DNA of 25,142 nucleotides from Trichoplax sp. H2. Its lineage: Eukaryota; Placozoa; Uniplacotomia; Trichoplacea. Below, one piece after another: positions 9,428 to 20,972 of the stretch. The translations under genes were made by a program, and so were the position numbers. Below the pieces are notes generated by a model. The model ran no database searches. It was not told where the DNA came from and worked only from the letters and a program-made list of their open reading frames with translations. Positions within the stretch are counted from its first letter, which is position 1. Each line of letters begins with the position of its first letter. The stretch spans positions 1-25,142 of the forward strand of contig NOWV01000403.1 in assembly GCA_003344405.1 (NCBI GenBank), in the 5' to 3' direction.

Positions 9428-12400
9428 CTATTCAATAATTAAATAATTATAACTTACCGTAAAGAAATTTTTATATATTATTTCCAATAAGAGAAAAACG
9501 TAACCAAACGATAAACCAAGAAATAACGTCATAAAAATACCAGCTAAAAAATGTAATCCAATACCGCTATTATTGCCTGCTACTGCACCGTTATTATCAC
9601 ATTGGCTTCGATCAGTCCACCATTTTTTACGCAAATAATCCATATATCCACGATCTTGTAATGTTAAAATAGCCAAACTAAAATTTTTCACATATGGTGA
9701 ACCTTTCTGTAATCCGATACCAAGTGGGCTATGACCAAATGGCTTACCAATAGTCAGTAAATTACATGGACGACGTAAAACATAATAATCAGCTGTAGCT
9801 TTATCAATTAGAAATGCGAACGATCCATTGCGAGTTCGTTTAATACCAGCTTGCAAAGTCGGCATTAGGCCATTACTCTCTTGTATTTTCTTCCATATTA
9901 TTTTATCGACCGGACGACGCGATGAATTAAAATGGTAAGAAGTTTGTCCACCGCGGATAGCACCAGCAGCATAACTTGAATTAGATAATTCAGTTAAACT
10001 GTGGATAATAGGTTTCATTGGCGTAACCGATAAAAATGCAGTTAATTTAGCAGTATAAGTTTGAGTAATTATTAATACAAAAAACCACCATGAACCACCT
10101 AATATGCGGCTCGATAAGCCTCGAGGGGTTGTCTCGGAGCCTTGTTGTAATAAAGAGCTATAAGTAAACCACATGCTGTTATAAAATGTTTGATCTTGTC
10201 CAGCTTCACGAACGTCTTCATTTTTGCCCCAACTGTATGGACTTAAGCGATTATACCAACCAAGCAGTAGGCTCACTAATACCGACGATATAACTAGTGC
10301 TATCCAAACTTCGGTTTTAAATGGGAAGAAAAACTGGAATAGATCAGGTTCACGCTGGCCAGGATTGCTAATAAGAGCAGTTGAATGAGAGTATAAAAAA
10401 GGAACTGTAAAATCAGCCACAGTTTCTCGGATAAGGCTAATTGTCAAGTCTGCTAGGGCAACATCTGCTTTCTGATAAAATAATAACGAAAACATGTAGA
10501 TATGACTTCTTCCTTACGAACAACAATTGAATGTAATATCAGCGTTAATATAATTTTTATCATTATAAGTAAAGAAATTGCAACTCAATCATATTGTTTT
10601 TAATGGAATTTATTGAAGGTAATGATAAATTGATTTACTATCATTAATGTTCTATCAGTTGGGAACGATATATGCTACGTTACAGAATTACCACCAAATT
10701 CAATATATTCTACTGGTAAAGAAATAATAACTCAATAATATTATCTTTAATTAGATGTATTGGCGGTAATGATGTATTAATGCACCATAATGAATATTAT
10801 TCTAGTTGGAAACGATACATCGTAAATTATATTAATATTTCTAAATTCACTATAGTCTGCGCCGCTTCAAGGATTGATGAAAGACAAGCCATCATCGAAT
10901 TTGGAATGTTTTCTCGATAGGAGAATTGTTTAAGAGTTTGGTATTAAATATTCTTGCTATCATACCATAAATCATAGCATCATTAACTACTAAGACTGTA
11001 TACCGCATTAGATATACGCAATTATCGTAAAGGTATTAATAATTAATCATATGTTTTTCCTAATATTAGCAAAAATTGAGAAATAGACCCTGTCTTTACT
11101 CTTACCATAACTAGATTAGAGTGATCATGTGTAAAGCTGAATCCGTACATGTATGGAATTGATAAAGATCACAACTAGAATGCAATAATGATTTACCTGT
11201 TCAACAAGCTGCCCGATTAAACCAGACCAGGAGCCATTATTGTATCTAGCACCATATTGCTGATCTTCAACAAGGTATAGTTCATAGTCTAGACCCAGCA
11301 TTTCCTTTATTGCATCCATAATATCAATACAGAATCCTTCATAACTTTGACTGCCAGTAATTGGATCATAATCCTTGGTAAATACGAATGGCCTAGCCTA
11401 CATTCAAACGTAGGTTTAATATTTTCGTTAGTTAGAATCGATATCGAGAGAAAAATACAAATGGAAAGAAATTCAATTCGCAGCTTCAACTATTTCACAA
11501 TAAAGTAGCTATACCAGCAACCAACCGCTTTACAATTTGCAATCCATAATAAGTGAATAAATACTAACTATTGTGATAGAATACGACTAAATTATAAGGC
11601 TAGAAATATTTTTAATACTTACTATTATTGTCACCACTTTTAAGACTTTACGTGGAACATTAGACGTCCAAATCGCTTGATGTGAACCTGAGTAACGCGT
11701 TGCAATCTAATTTAAATATATCATAGAAATTAAAACCACGTTAAATGTATATTTCAAACATAATTTGATAAAAATGATTAAATTGACAAATCTGCAAATA
11801 AAGAGTATGAGTAATATAATTGTAAACTTACCACTGCAGGATTAGTCATAATTGATTCAGCGGTTGCATTAATAATTTCTACGGTATAACCACGCCTAAC
11901 CTTATTAGCATCATATTCTATTATTCCAGTTAAACCACGAATGTGAATCTAAAGAATTCATTTTAGATGAGCCAAAACTTATTATATTACCATAGCATAT
12001 AAAACATTAAAATATTTAGAAAGGTTTACAAGAGGTACGCTGAGATTTCAATTGGGTTACTTAAATAGATTAGCAGAGCTAAATAGCATCCGCTATCAAA
12101 ATTTTACTACGATTTGCTATTATATTATTACGTACATTTTGGATTCTTTGTATAAATTCGTTAGTAGGATATCGTTTATTATTGTTGCAATTAGGTAATA
12201 ATTTTGGACTATTTAAGGAAAAGACAGAATGATGGGTATCATAGATATCTTCTATAACTTTCGATAAAACTTCTACCGAATCAAATGCGAGCTTGGCGCT
12301 AATCTAATTATAAAATAATAGAAGTTAGAATCACTCTAAAATTAAATTCTTAGCTAGTTTCGTTCAATATTAGTTATCACACAATAGATTTTTCCCGACA

Positions 12401-15400
12401 TTTAAAAGAAGATGTAGATAAAGGAATTAATGATCTATAATGTTGTTACTCGAAGGATGGAGCGATTTTCTGATCGAATTGGGTTTCGTTCTTTGTATTT
12501 TTTTAAAATATGCCTTTCGATTCTTTTTGCATCACGCATAAAAACGGGTTGAAATCGCAATGTAGTAATTGTAGCTTCTCCAAATGATCCTACTACATCG
12601 TCATAAATCGACGGTAAATCCTAGCATAGTAAAATATCATGATTTTTTACACAAGATTAGATCTGAATAAAAAGCATTCCTAATGAAATTAATTTCATTG
12701 TGCTAGTAAGTTAATATACAAGCTAAACTTACTTGTAACTAATTTACTTACCACTGTCGACAGAATCCATTTGTATTTGGAATCATTTAACATATTGAAT
12801 TCATATGCCTACCAAATATTAAGTGTTTAAATATTGATCACTTTCAAGAGTAACTTCAAAGATGCTACGCAAGAATTTACGACAATTACATGCAAAATTT
12901 TTGCCATAACAACAGATATTTACTGAGTTGGTTTATATGTTATCTATTAGCTAAAAGAACGAAAAGAATATTTATAAATTTCTACTCTCGGATATTAATT
13001 AAACAACTGTTGATATCTCGTATTGAACTTGCAATGAAGATATCATAATATAATCTATCTTGAATCAGACGTGATGGAAAATATCTCAAAAAGCGTAAAT
13101 GCAATGAGCTATAAAGGTTGAAACAAGAAGTGACCTATAATGTAAATCTATCGTGTGGTATTCATAATAATATTATAATTTTAAATGATTTTATTTGTCC
13201 TTTTTATAGAACGGGTTCCCAATATTAGTAGCAATATTCATTTTTAACGTGTAGCTTGCAAAACAAAGGCTGCTGATTTGTTTTCACGTAGACCACAATT
13301 CATCTTTTTGATATCCTTAATTGTATATTACTTTACTCTGTCATGTCTGAGCAAAAATATGCTGCATTTCGTATCTATTCAGTCTATTTATATGCTATTT
13401 GATGCTAGCTACTGTTAAGAAATTAAAAAAATTCACCAACTATGATAATTATAATTCGATTGAAGTTTGCACCTGTTGAAGGATAACCACGACATTTGTT
13501 TCATCACAGTTAATCATAAATTTCGTTATATTTCTTTTTAGCGAAGACGTTAATATATTTTTGGCCAGTATTCGCTTTTCAGCTTTTGTTGTAGCCAAAA
13601 ATTCATGAGCTGTATAATGCCACGTATTGACCATTGGATCGTTGACTAATCTTTCAATCCTTAAAGCACCTATTTAAAGGGATTTATTGAAGCAGATTCA
13701 AGTACGCTTTTAAATTTTATTATTGATGCAAGAAAGCAGTTCAGGTTATTAGAAGCGCTAGAAATAAAATTCTGATGAAAAGGTGATCTTCTGTCTATTT
13801 TAAATCAACTGTAGCTCTTAAGTTGGCATTTGCAAATTGTTTAAACAAATTTAGCGCAGCTTTATTCCATAAATCATTAATACCATCGAATAAAATGTCG
13901 AAATGATGCCAATTAAACTGCTTAACGATATCTACGGCAATTGTATCCAGCATGTGTTCTGAAGGGGCCATATAGAAGGTGGTATCGTCTGTGTGGATTT
14001 CTTTGTCATCAATGCTAAAGCGTGGAATATTCAATGAGCTAGCTAACAAGGCAATTATCGATGTTGCTACTCCATCCTTTACTAGTGGGCCAAATAATGC
14101 AATAGCTCCATTTGCAACTTGATCACAAACTAAAAGTAAATATAAAATCATGCCTATTAGTAGCGAACTACAATAACATGGATTTTACATTTTGCGAGTT
14201 AGCGGCAATGAATATAATGAAATTGATAAAATACTAGCAATAGTGTAATAGCTAATTTATGGTAATCTGAAAAAAAACTAAGCAATGGCTTACGGTAATA
14301 AAATCATGTATTTCTAGTCTTATTATAACAGTTCAAACAGAATATACGACTCCTAATACCTCCAAAATTGAAAATATTGAGTTTGTAAATCAATATGCGT
14401 ACTAATATAACTTTCTGATTGAAATAATTTAATCTTGACTGATTAAGTAAAAGTCATTATTAAGACCAAATAATTTCTATACAAAGACCTCTAAAGATTA
14501 TTAAATACGTAAAAACTATTTCGTAAAATAAGTCATATCTATACTTACTACCAGTGATTCACAGTTGTCATTAATCTTAATTAATTGGATTGCTAACTAA
14601 AACTATGGCCACTGTAAGGTTGATAGCAACCTATTCCGTTTAGATAGATACTACTTAGACCAATAGGCATGATAGATGTAGTAACTGTTCTGAATATTAT
14701 CTAATAATATAGAATGAATGCAACCATAGGTTATAACGATTCACCAATAGCAACTAAATGAGCTGTAATTCATTCACTATTCAATGTAGCACCTATCGCA
14801 CGAATGATAATTTAATTTAATTTAATTTTATCAAATTAAATTGACAGTATTCAGCTTTTTGCGATCAGTATATTACGCCTTGATCAGAGACGTTTGGAGC
14901 TAGGCCATAACAATGGTTATAATTATGATTTTAATTTCTAAATTTGATATTTGCATAATATTTGCTCCGGAAATTATTAAAAGTAAATTAAATTTAGACT
15001 ATTGGTAATAACGATTTGTAACTGGCAATTAAATGAGCTACTCTGTAGTTCTCATTTAATATAGTAGCTACAGCATGAATGATAATTTAATTTCATCAAA
15101 TTAAATTGAAATAATTTTGCATTTCAAAATCGGTACATTATGCAAGATCAGAGATGTCTGGTTTAGAAGTACAACTTTGTAGATGTATTCCAGGAGCTAG
15201 GGCATAACAATCGTAATGGCTATAATGTTAATTATTAAATTTAAGATATTTTGCTAATATCGATCTTCATACTGATTTAAGATGACGAAAAAAGCAAATT
15301 CAAATATAACAATGTTAAGGATTTGCAATTAAATTGAATCAAGATCTACCTGGATTTTGGACGTTAAGAAACTGACTTCGATCCACAATATTCAATATTG

Positions 15401-15786
15401 CGCTCAAATTTAATTGATATAATTGAAATAGCCTTTCATGAAAATAGTCGATGCCATACTCGAACGCAACTTGTTCTTGTGTTACCTTATGGTTGGTTGT
15501 AGTTAAGCCACCTATTAACATCCGAATTGAAATAAACAAGAAGGCGAAAGATTAATGAAGAATAAATCATATTATATACGAAAATTAATTCACTGTATGT
15601 ACATTTTGTAGACCATTTCAATGTCAAAAAACTAAAAATGACAATATTTTATAATGATTGCAAATCTATACCGGCAGTAATGGTCCTATCATCAGCTTGG
15701 CAGAAATGATTGCTTTCATTGATAGATAGTAATAGTAATATTCCAAGCGTTAACAAGATCCAATATTTGCTGTATAAGTACTTCAT
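9428..15786 (-). CDS. Ionotropic glutamate receptor subunit, at least 11 exons
   Basis: Ligand-gated cation channel subunit of the plasma membrane. Minus-strand exons: 15786-15672, 15511-15350, 14129-~13798, 13669-13473, 12808-12752, 12620-12450, 12303-12136, 11948-11832, 11706-11623, 11397-11197, 10471-9458 (or on to the stop at 9428). Together about 880 aa, the usual iGluR length. Exon 1 encodes a signal peptide (YWILLTLGILLLLSI). The amino-terminal domain covers about 40-440. S1 begins at VLKVVTIIARPFVF; M1 is about 586-607; the pore loop has QQG at 644-646, so the Q/R site is Gln. M3 contains TYTAKLTAF (673-681) in place of SYTANLAAF. S2 has Asp758 where AMPA receptors have the ligand-contacting Glu; the conserved ligand Arg550, Thr545 and the cysteines 771 and 826 are present. 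M4 is about 840-865. The exon 3/4 junction is unresolved: no GT donor has the required phase. The subfamily is not assigned; an AKDF- or epsilon-type receptor is possible. Confidence 0.93.
10034..10060 (-). other. iGluR M3 gate motif, variant TYTAKLTAF
   Basis: This is the M3 signature of iGluRs, almost invariant as SYTANLAAF. Here Ser1 is Thr, Asn5 is Lys and Ala7 is Thr, while Ala8, the residue mutated in Lurcher, is kept. The frame is open and the flanking residues (GGSWWFFVLIITQ before, FLSVTPM after) are typical, so the changes are unlikely to come from a frame error. Confidence 0.9.
10570..10860. repeat. Diverged tandem duplication in the iGluR pore-exon intron
   Basis: Two units of about 145 bp lie head to tail, starting near 10572 and 10718 with AAAGAAAT. 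Both contain a CTCAAT-ATATT block, a GGTAATGAT block, and a TAGTTGG/CAGTTGG-AACGATA-CAT/TAT block. The copies differ at many positions and small indels. They lie in the intron between 10471 and 11197 of the receptor gene. Confidence 0.65.
12809..13472 (-). other. 664-bp iGluR intron, nothing else recognised
   Basis: This intron separates the 57-base exon (12752-12808) from the 13473-13669 exon. It has a GTGCAA donor and a GGTAG acceptor on the minus strand. I see no further coding segment or repeat in it. Confidence 0.7.
14740..15240. repeat. Diverged tandem duplication in iGluR intron 2
   Basis: Two units of roughly 260 bp begin near 14740 and 15005. Shared blocks in the same order are TAACGATT, AATGAGCT, TAGCACC/TAGCTAC, ATGAATGATAATTTAATTT (with small changes), TATCAAATTAAATTGA (first copy) or CATCAAATTAAATTGA (second), GATCAGAGA and GGAGCTAGGCCATAACAA (GGGC in the second). 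Each unit contains a small AT-rich hairpin in which AATTTAATTT faces AAATTAAATT. The arrangement shows a local duplication old enough to have diverged. Function unknown. Confidence 0.75.
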
Positions 15787-16944
15787 CTTTCCCGATTGCT
15801 AAGTTTTGCTGATCAAATTAAGAATTGTAGAATTATTGTAGCCACGAAGAGGTTCGTTGACGTTGCAAGGTATCACATTGAGCCAAGAATCTCACATAGC
15901 AAAGGGAAGAATGCTAAGCTATTAAAATATTAAAATAGGCAATAGACCTAAAATAATTAAATTCTTCAAGTAATGATGCAATAATAATTAACCAGTAGTC
16001 TCCTGTAGCTTCTCGATTATTTTCTTAATATATAGTGATAGGCCGAAAAGTAACAGAAAAGAAAAAGAATTTATATGAATATCTAATATAATCAATAAAA
16101 ATTCAGCTAGGGCAATATGAGACGTCGTATCTAATTAAAAATGAAGTGATAGTAATTTTATTTTTAATCAGCAAATAGAACTTCTTATACCAGAATAGAT
16201 GATTGAGGACGTAGAACTAAAAAGATCTTGAATGCTATACTCTAGCGTGGAATAAAGGAATTCAAAAGTAGGGATGATACAAAGTTTTTTAGTATTGGAA
16301 AAGATCTGGGTTTGCTTTAAGGAAGTAAGTCAACCTTATGATGAAAAGAAATTAAATCAAGATTTGCAGTACATTATTTCTAAAATATTAACTGGACACT
16401 TTCATTAATTAGAAGTGAGCGTGAAGTCGGTACTTCGTCGATATTAATGGATATTAAGTGCAAAAATCTGATCTAAAATAATTCTAATATCATAACCATT
16501 TCCATTACATACCTCTTACTGTTATGTAAGCTTATCAAATGAAGGCAAGAAACAGGTTAACAGATGGAACTAACTATCTGATATCTGGTACAACTTGATC
16601 ATGACTTAGCATACGATCAATTATTATGAATAATATTCATTTCATAATTATAATGGAATATTACAAATAAAGAAAACGTCTGTTCACTTGAATTAGGTCA
16701 TCGTTTGCCTAATCCATATGTTGAATATTGATATAGAATCTATTAATTTATTGATAGTACACTTACAAGTAAATAATCAAAAGAGCGTTACCAATGCAAG
16801 GGTGAATTACATAAAATTTCTATTTAAATGATCGCATGCTGCATAAATGATATACTATTGTAGCAGTCTTAAATTTTTAGTCTAAACCTTGAAAATATTG
16901 CTTAATGTTCGCGTATAATTTACTTGTTTACACTTTCACAAGCA
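15787..16944. other. AT-rich intergenic DNA upstream of the iGluR
   Basis: This must contain the promoter of the minus-strand receptor, but no TATA box or other motif could be assigned with confidence. No coding segment longer than chance was found. Confidence 0.6.
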
Positions 16945-17450
16945 GATGCGGTAACCATCAAAAATTCGCTGCATAAGTCGCACTAAAATTCTTGTTCTTA
17001 TATCTGTACTCTAACAATAAACAGAAATGGAATGTTTTGCCATGGACTGCTACTACACGGTGTATTTTTGATGGAAGCGATTCGCTTGGTAATCTTCCAC
17101 AAATAAAATATTCTGTACATTACTACGAACGTCTGGACAGGCAAGTATTATTCAACTACTACTACAATATGTATTCATATAATAGTTACTATATGCAACC
17201 ATCAAAAATTAGCAATATAAGTCACACTAAAGTTCTTGTTCTTATATTTGTATTCTAAAACTTGACAAAAATGGAATGTCTTGTCATGGACTATAACCGG
17301 TACTACAGTATATGGTCTTATGTGCGTTTATGGGAGCAATTGATTACACAATCTTTCATAAATCACATACTTTGCATATTATTGCGAACTCATGGACAAA
17401 TAAGTATTTTTTAACTACTAGTATATGTTCGTACAGTATAGCAGTTACAA
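16945..17450. repeat. Diverged tandem duplication, two ~245-260 bp units
   Basis: Unit 1 runs from about 16945 and unit 2 from about 17190. Shared blocks in order: AACCATCAAAAATT, AAGTC(G/A)CACTAAA, TTCTTGTTCTTATAT, TGTA(C)TCTAA, AAATGGAATGT, GCCATGGACT/GTCATGGACT, TATTACGAAC-like, GGACA and AAGTATT. The spacing between copies grows from 244 to about 260 bases, so unit 2 has small insertions. An 88-codon open frame at 16992-17258 spans unit 1 and part of unit 2, but it is not preserved in the second copy, which argues against a coding role. Confidence 0.8.
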
Positions 17451-18150
17451 TAAATCGGGATACATTTATGGGTCGACTGAGATAACTTAAATTGCTTGAT
17501 TAGGCTGTTGCATATATCTATATGTCTGTTAGTGGTCCAATAATTTATATTAATTTCTGCTGTAACTATTTCAAATACAGAGAAAGTCTATATTTAATTG
17601 TGAGTCAAGACTTTAATAACGAAAGTATTCAGATGCAATGGATTACAGAAATGGTAACGTAGCTTATAACCTTAATCGGTTACAATGGCAATCATACATT
17701 CTCATTGACTTATTTGACTACCGGAATTTAAGACCTTGTAGTCAAAATATTTAATTTTATCCTAAATATGCAGAAATACAGAAGAATATATGATGCTGGC
17801 AATCTGCTCAGAGTAAATATCATTGGATATTCGAGAGCAAGGTATATCATTTGAATTGCATCATAATACGAAAAATATTTTACAGATGTATTTGTATTAC
17901 TGCTGGCAGTTACAGAAAAATGTATCGATATTACATAACACAAACAAAAATTGCAACAAATTAATAAAATATCCTTTGTGTCGATAATTTAATGATTATA
18001 GCAATATCGTTAACATTGGCTGTCAATTATACCCAATGAACAGGAGATTATAGCTTCTTTTACTTATAGATGGCTTAGCAAAAACCACTAGCACCTTAGA
18101 AAAAAATTGAAATCTAAATCATATTGAAATTCTACCTTTATTTTTAACTA
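17451..18150. other. AT-rich intergenic DNA, nothing recognised
   Basis: No domain-bearing frame, RNA gene or repeat seen on either strand. A 71-codon minus-strand frame at 17728-17943 has no recognisable feature and is probably chance. Confidence 0.6.
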
Positions 18151-18171
18151 GGCGAATTTTATCTAAATTAG

Positions 18172-18270
18172 CTTGGAAGCCGTGCTGATCCGAATATGTC
18201 CAGTAAGGGAGGCTTTGAAGATGCTAGAAGAATACTCTTAACCGATATTGACCAAGTAACTCGTCAGTAA
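18172..18270 (+). CDS. Possible orphan exon or 24-codon small ORF
   Basis: After an acceptor-like AAATTAG, a 32-codon segment of balanced, soluble-protein-like composition is open and ends in TAA. Its inner ATG at 18196 gives MSSKGGFEDARRILLTDIDQ plus four residues. A GTAATT donor-like site overlaps the stop codon, so it could be an internal exon of an otherwise decayed gene or a small ORF. The composition differs from the surrounding AT-rich, Ile/Asn/Tyr-rich chance frames. No family recognised and no partner exons found. Confidence 0.25.
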   Translation, partial: LGSRADPNMSSKGGFEDARRILLTDIDQVTRQ

Positions 18271-18639
18271 TTAGTACAGTATTTATATAAGCTTACAATA
18301 GTGTTACGGTTTAAGATATTATGTGATAATGTTATTGAAGAAGAAATAGACGGTTACGATTAGATAATCATAAATATTATGATCTGTTAATATTGTGAGA
18401 TTCAATCGTTAATGGACTTCCATTAACGAATGTGTAGAAGTAAGGTACTTAATATGCCAATGACGTGTAATAACCAAAACGGCGGTTGTCACACTTGTAG
18501 GGAATCTGTTAGATCTTAAATTGTTAATTGGCGCTATAATATCATTAGCGCATAATAATATCAATTATCACATATTTGTTCGATAGTAATTAATAGGATT
18601 ACAAAGTTATAGAAAAGACTAAGTTATGCATAAGAATAA

Positions 18640-18900
18640 TTAACAGGTGGAAAAGGTGTAGATTTGATACAAGTATATAAGAGGTTGTAATTTACCTCGT
18701 TAGGGAGGAGGAAAATACGGAGACCTAATAAAGTTAGTTTAGTAAATTTATCCAGACGCTTCTAGTCCGCCTTTACTGTTGACTGAGGTCCTTCGCTGAA
18801 GTGGAGCGAGTAGTAACGCCTGGTGGCAGTTTTACTGTAGGACAGAGGAGAGTAGGATAAGTGTGGAACGGGAATCCGATTGTTGCAAACGACGTTGTGA
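18640..18900. other. Isolated GC-richer island in AT-rich intergenic DNA
   Basis: Between about 18640 and 18900, and especially 18750-18895, base composition is clearly more GC-rich than the flanks and purine-rich on the plus strand (GGGAGGAGG, GACAGAGGAGAG). Both strands have moderately long open frames across 18780-18900, without a recognised domain. Candidates are a structured non-coding RNA, a remnant of an inserted element, a CpG-like promoter island or an old exon. Nothing decides between them. Confidence 0.35.
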
Positions 18901-20790
18901 CAAATAGTGATATAATTTTCTTTTCAATAATACAGAAATTTGATCAGCGCTGTAAAATTATGTTTGCGCAACTGAACTAATATTCCTGGCAACTGAAAAG
19001 AAGAATATGAATTTTAAAGTATTACCATGCCATAACAATTACTCTATCCGTTTAATTTTCTTCACTAATTCCACTGCTACGAGATTTATAGCAAGAACCG
19101 ATATTATTGGAAGGAGCTACTTATTTTTCTAGGCAATATCTCAACAGATTCTACTTTTAAAATTAAAAGCAGAAAAGCAATAATAAACTTCAGCTGATAA
19201 ATTGCGGCATGAAAAAACATTAATCGATATTTCTCTACTAGCTAAAAACTCCACATTTGAATGGTTAATTTTAATAAATTTGATAATCTTGTCTCGTAAT
19301 ATGTATATGAATAATATATTTCTTACTATATTTTACAATTAATTAAATCTCTTCCAGAGATTAAAAAATGCGGTATCAATTATAAAAACATTGCAAAGGC
19401 GAGTAAAATGACCTTGCGTGATGTATTTGAGCATATTTCAGTTAATTTCTATCAACTTGGGTCATTTATCTGCAAATTCTTTTACGTCAAATAATGCATT
19501 AGGCTAATAGAATAGGATTAAACAAACAATCAGCTGAGAGCATAAATTAACCAATCCAAGCTTATCCACTTTTAGTCTCTTAAAGTAGGAGCGAACATTA
19601 ATTTTTCAGCAATAATATCTGATTTGCATGCTAATAGAATTAAGCCTAATTGATTTCGGTTGTAAAGATTTATAAGTTACTCCCAGATTGGTAGTCTTAC
19701 ATACCTAAAATCACCTTAACTGGTTCGTAATTACTGCTAGTTGGGCAGCCAGTTTATCAACTGGTAAGATTTATACCAGGCGAAGAAGTGCAAGTCGGTA
19801 AGATCCTATCACTAAGTTCTTGCGCTAAAATAAGAATGTTCTGATAAAATCTTTGTAATTTGATATCATCATCATTATCTATTGGTTAGTTTATAGTACT
19901 AAAATATAGTATAGTTAATATTTTTAATGTTGGTACTCTTTATTTTATCTCTGTTCTTAATATGCAGTTATCCAATCTCTTATAAATGAATAAACGTTTT
20001 CCTATTTAAATTCTGCTCCTTTAGATGACTAAATCATGATAATGCTATGTCTTTAATTAAATAATGGTAGTCTTTATTAATAGATTTGCAAGTTGAGAAC
20101 AAGCGATAACGAAATTTGAGAATTTAAAAACTCTAATGAAGAAGGTATGGTAAAATCTTCAGCGTAAATGTTGAAGAATCAATAAGCATTAATATATAGC
20201 AGTAGAATCTGCTACATAGACGTACGATCATTCAATTGCATAGATTACTTAGTAATGATTCTATCGCATTTGAATGTTAATAGCTATTTCAAGTACCGTA
20301 TAAACAACATTCAGAAAGATGACCTAATCAGAGATATCTTTAGTAGATTATTAGCAGTATGTTTACTGTTGCCATTAAAGTAAATTTTATATAAGAATGT
20401 AATTCGACTTGGCAAGTCAAAATGTATAACTAGGAACAACGCTGACTAAATCAATTTTCGTACATCTGTATAGGTGATAATTAAATTTTATTGCAATGTC
20501 AGTAAACTTTTGAAATCAGTCCTACTGCTAACTTTTCGAATGGAAATCTATTCCATTAAATATTGATAGAATCGATCTTTGCAATATGAACTACATTATA
20601 GCTCCAACATCAACTAGTGATTTCTAGTTAGACTATAGCGCAGTTGCTTATTTCTAGCTTCAGACTAAAGTAAATAAAAATTGCTTAATTATATTTTATT
20701 CCAATGCTAATAAATAGCAACTTAGAATATATTCGCGTAAGGCCAAGAAATCAAATCTCAGTTCCCAAGCAAAGCTTAGGAAAACGGAGG
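18901..20790. other. AT-rich intergenic DNA, nothing firmly recognised
   Basis: No supported gene. A short plus-strand open piece around 19710-19800 (reading WFVITASWAASLSTGKIYTR) is only a weak coding-like segment with no partner exons. Confidence 0.55.
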
Positions 20791-20801
20791 TACATCGACT
20801 A

Positions 20802-20807
20802 TATAAA
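20802..20807 (+). promoter_or_regulatory. TATAAA upstream of the importin-alpha relic
   Basis: TATAAA lies about 440 bases before the first recognisable exon of the relic (21246) and about 150 bases before a weak IBB-like segment near 20975. The spacing to that segment resembles the 146 bases between TATA-like site and start codon in the intact importin gene. In AT-rich DNA this may be chance. Confidence 0.2.
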
Positions 20808-20972
20808 ATCATGTTTATATATCCAAATCGATTGACTTTGAAGTAACAGTTTGGAGGTAAAGCAAAAACTCTCCTTATGTAGTGCCGTGCAATGAATCAT
20901 TATTTCCAAGTTTCTTACCTAACCACTTTATAACAGGAGCCTTGAGAAACTCCACAGACGACCAGCAAATCA

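Noticed and set aside
11307-11489. 60-codon minus-strand frame
   Set aside because: It is an out-of-frame shadow running across the acceptor of the iGluR S1 exon (11197-11397).
16992-17258. 88-codon plus-strand frame as a gene
   Set aside because: It covers one unit of a tandem duplication and is broken in the second unit, with no recognisable domain.
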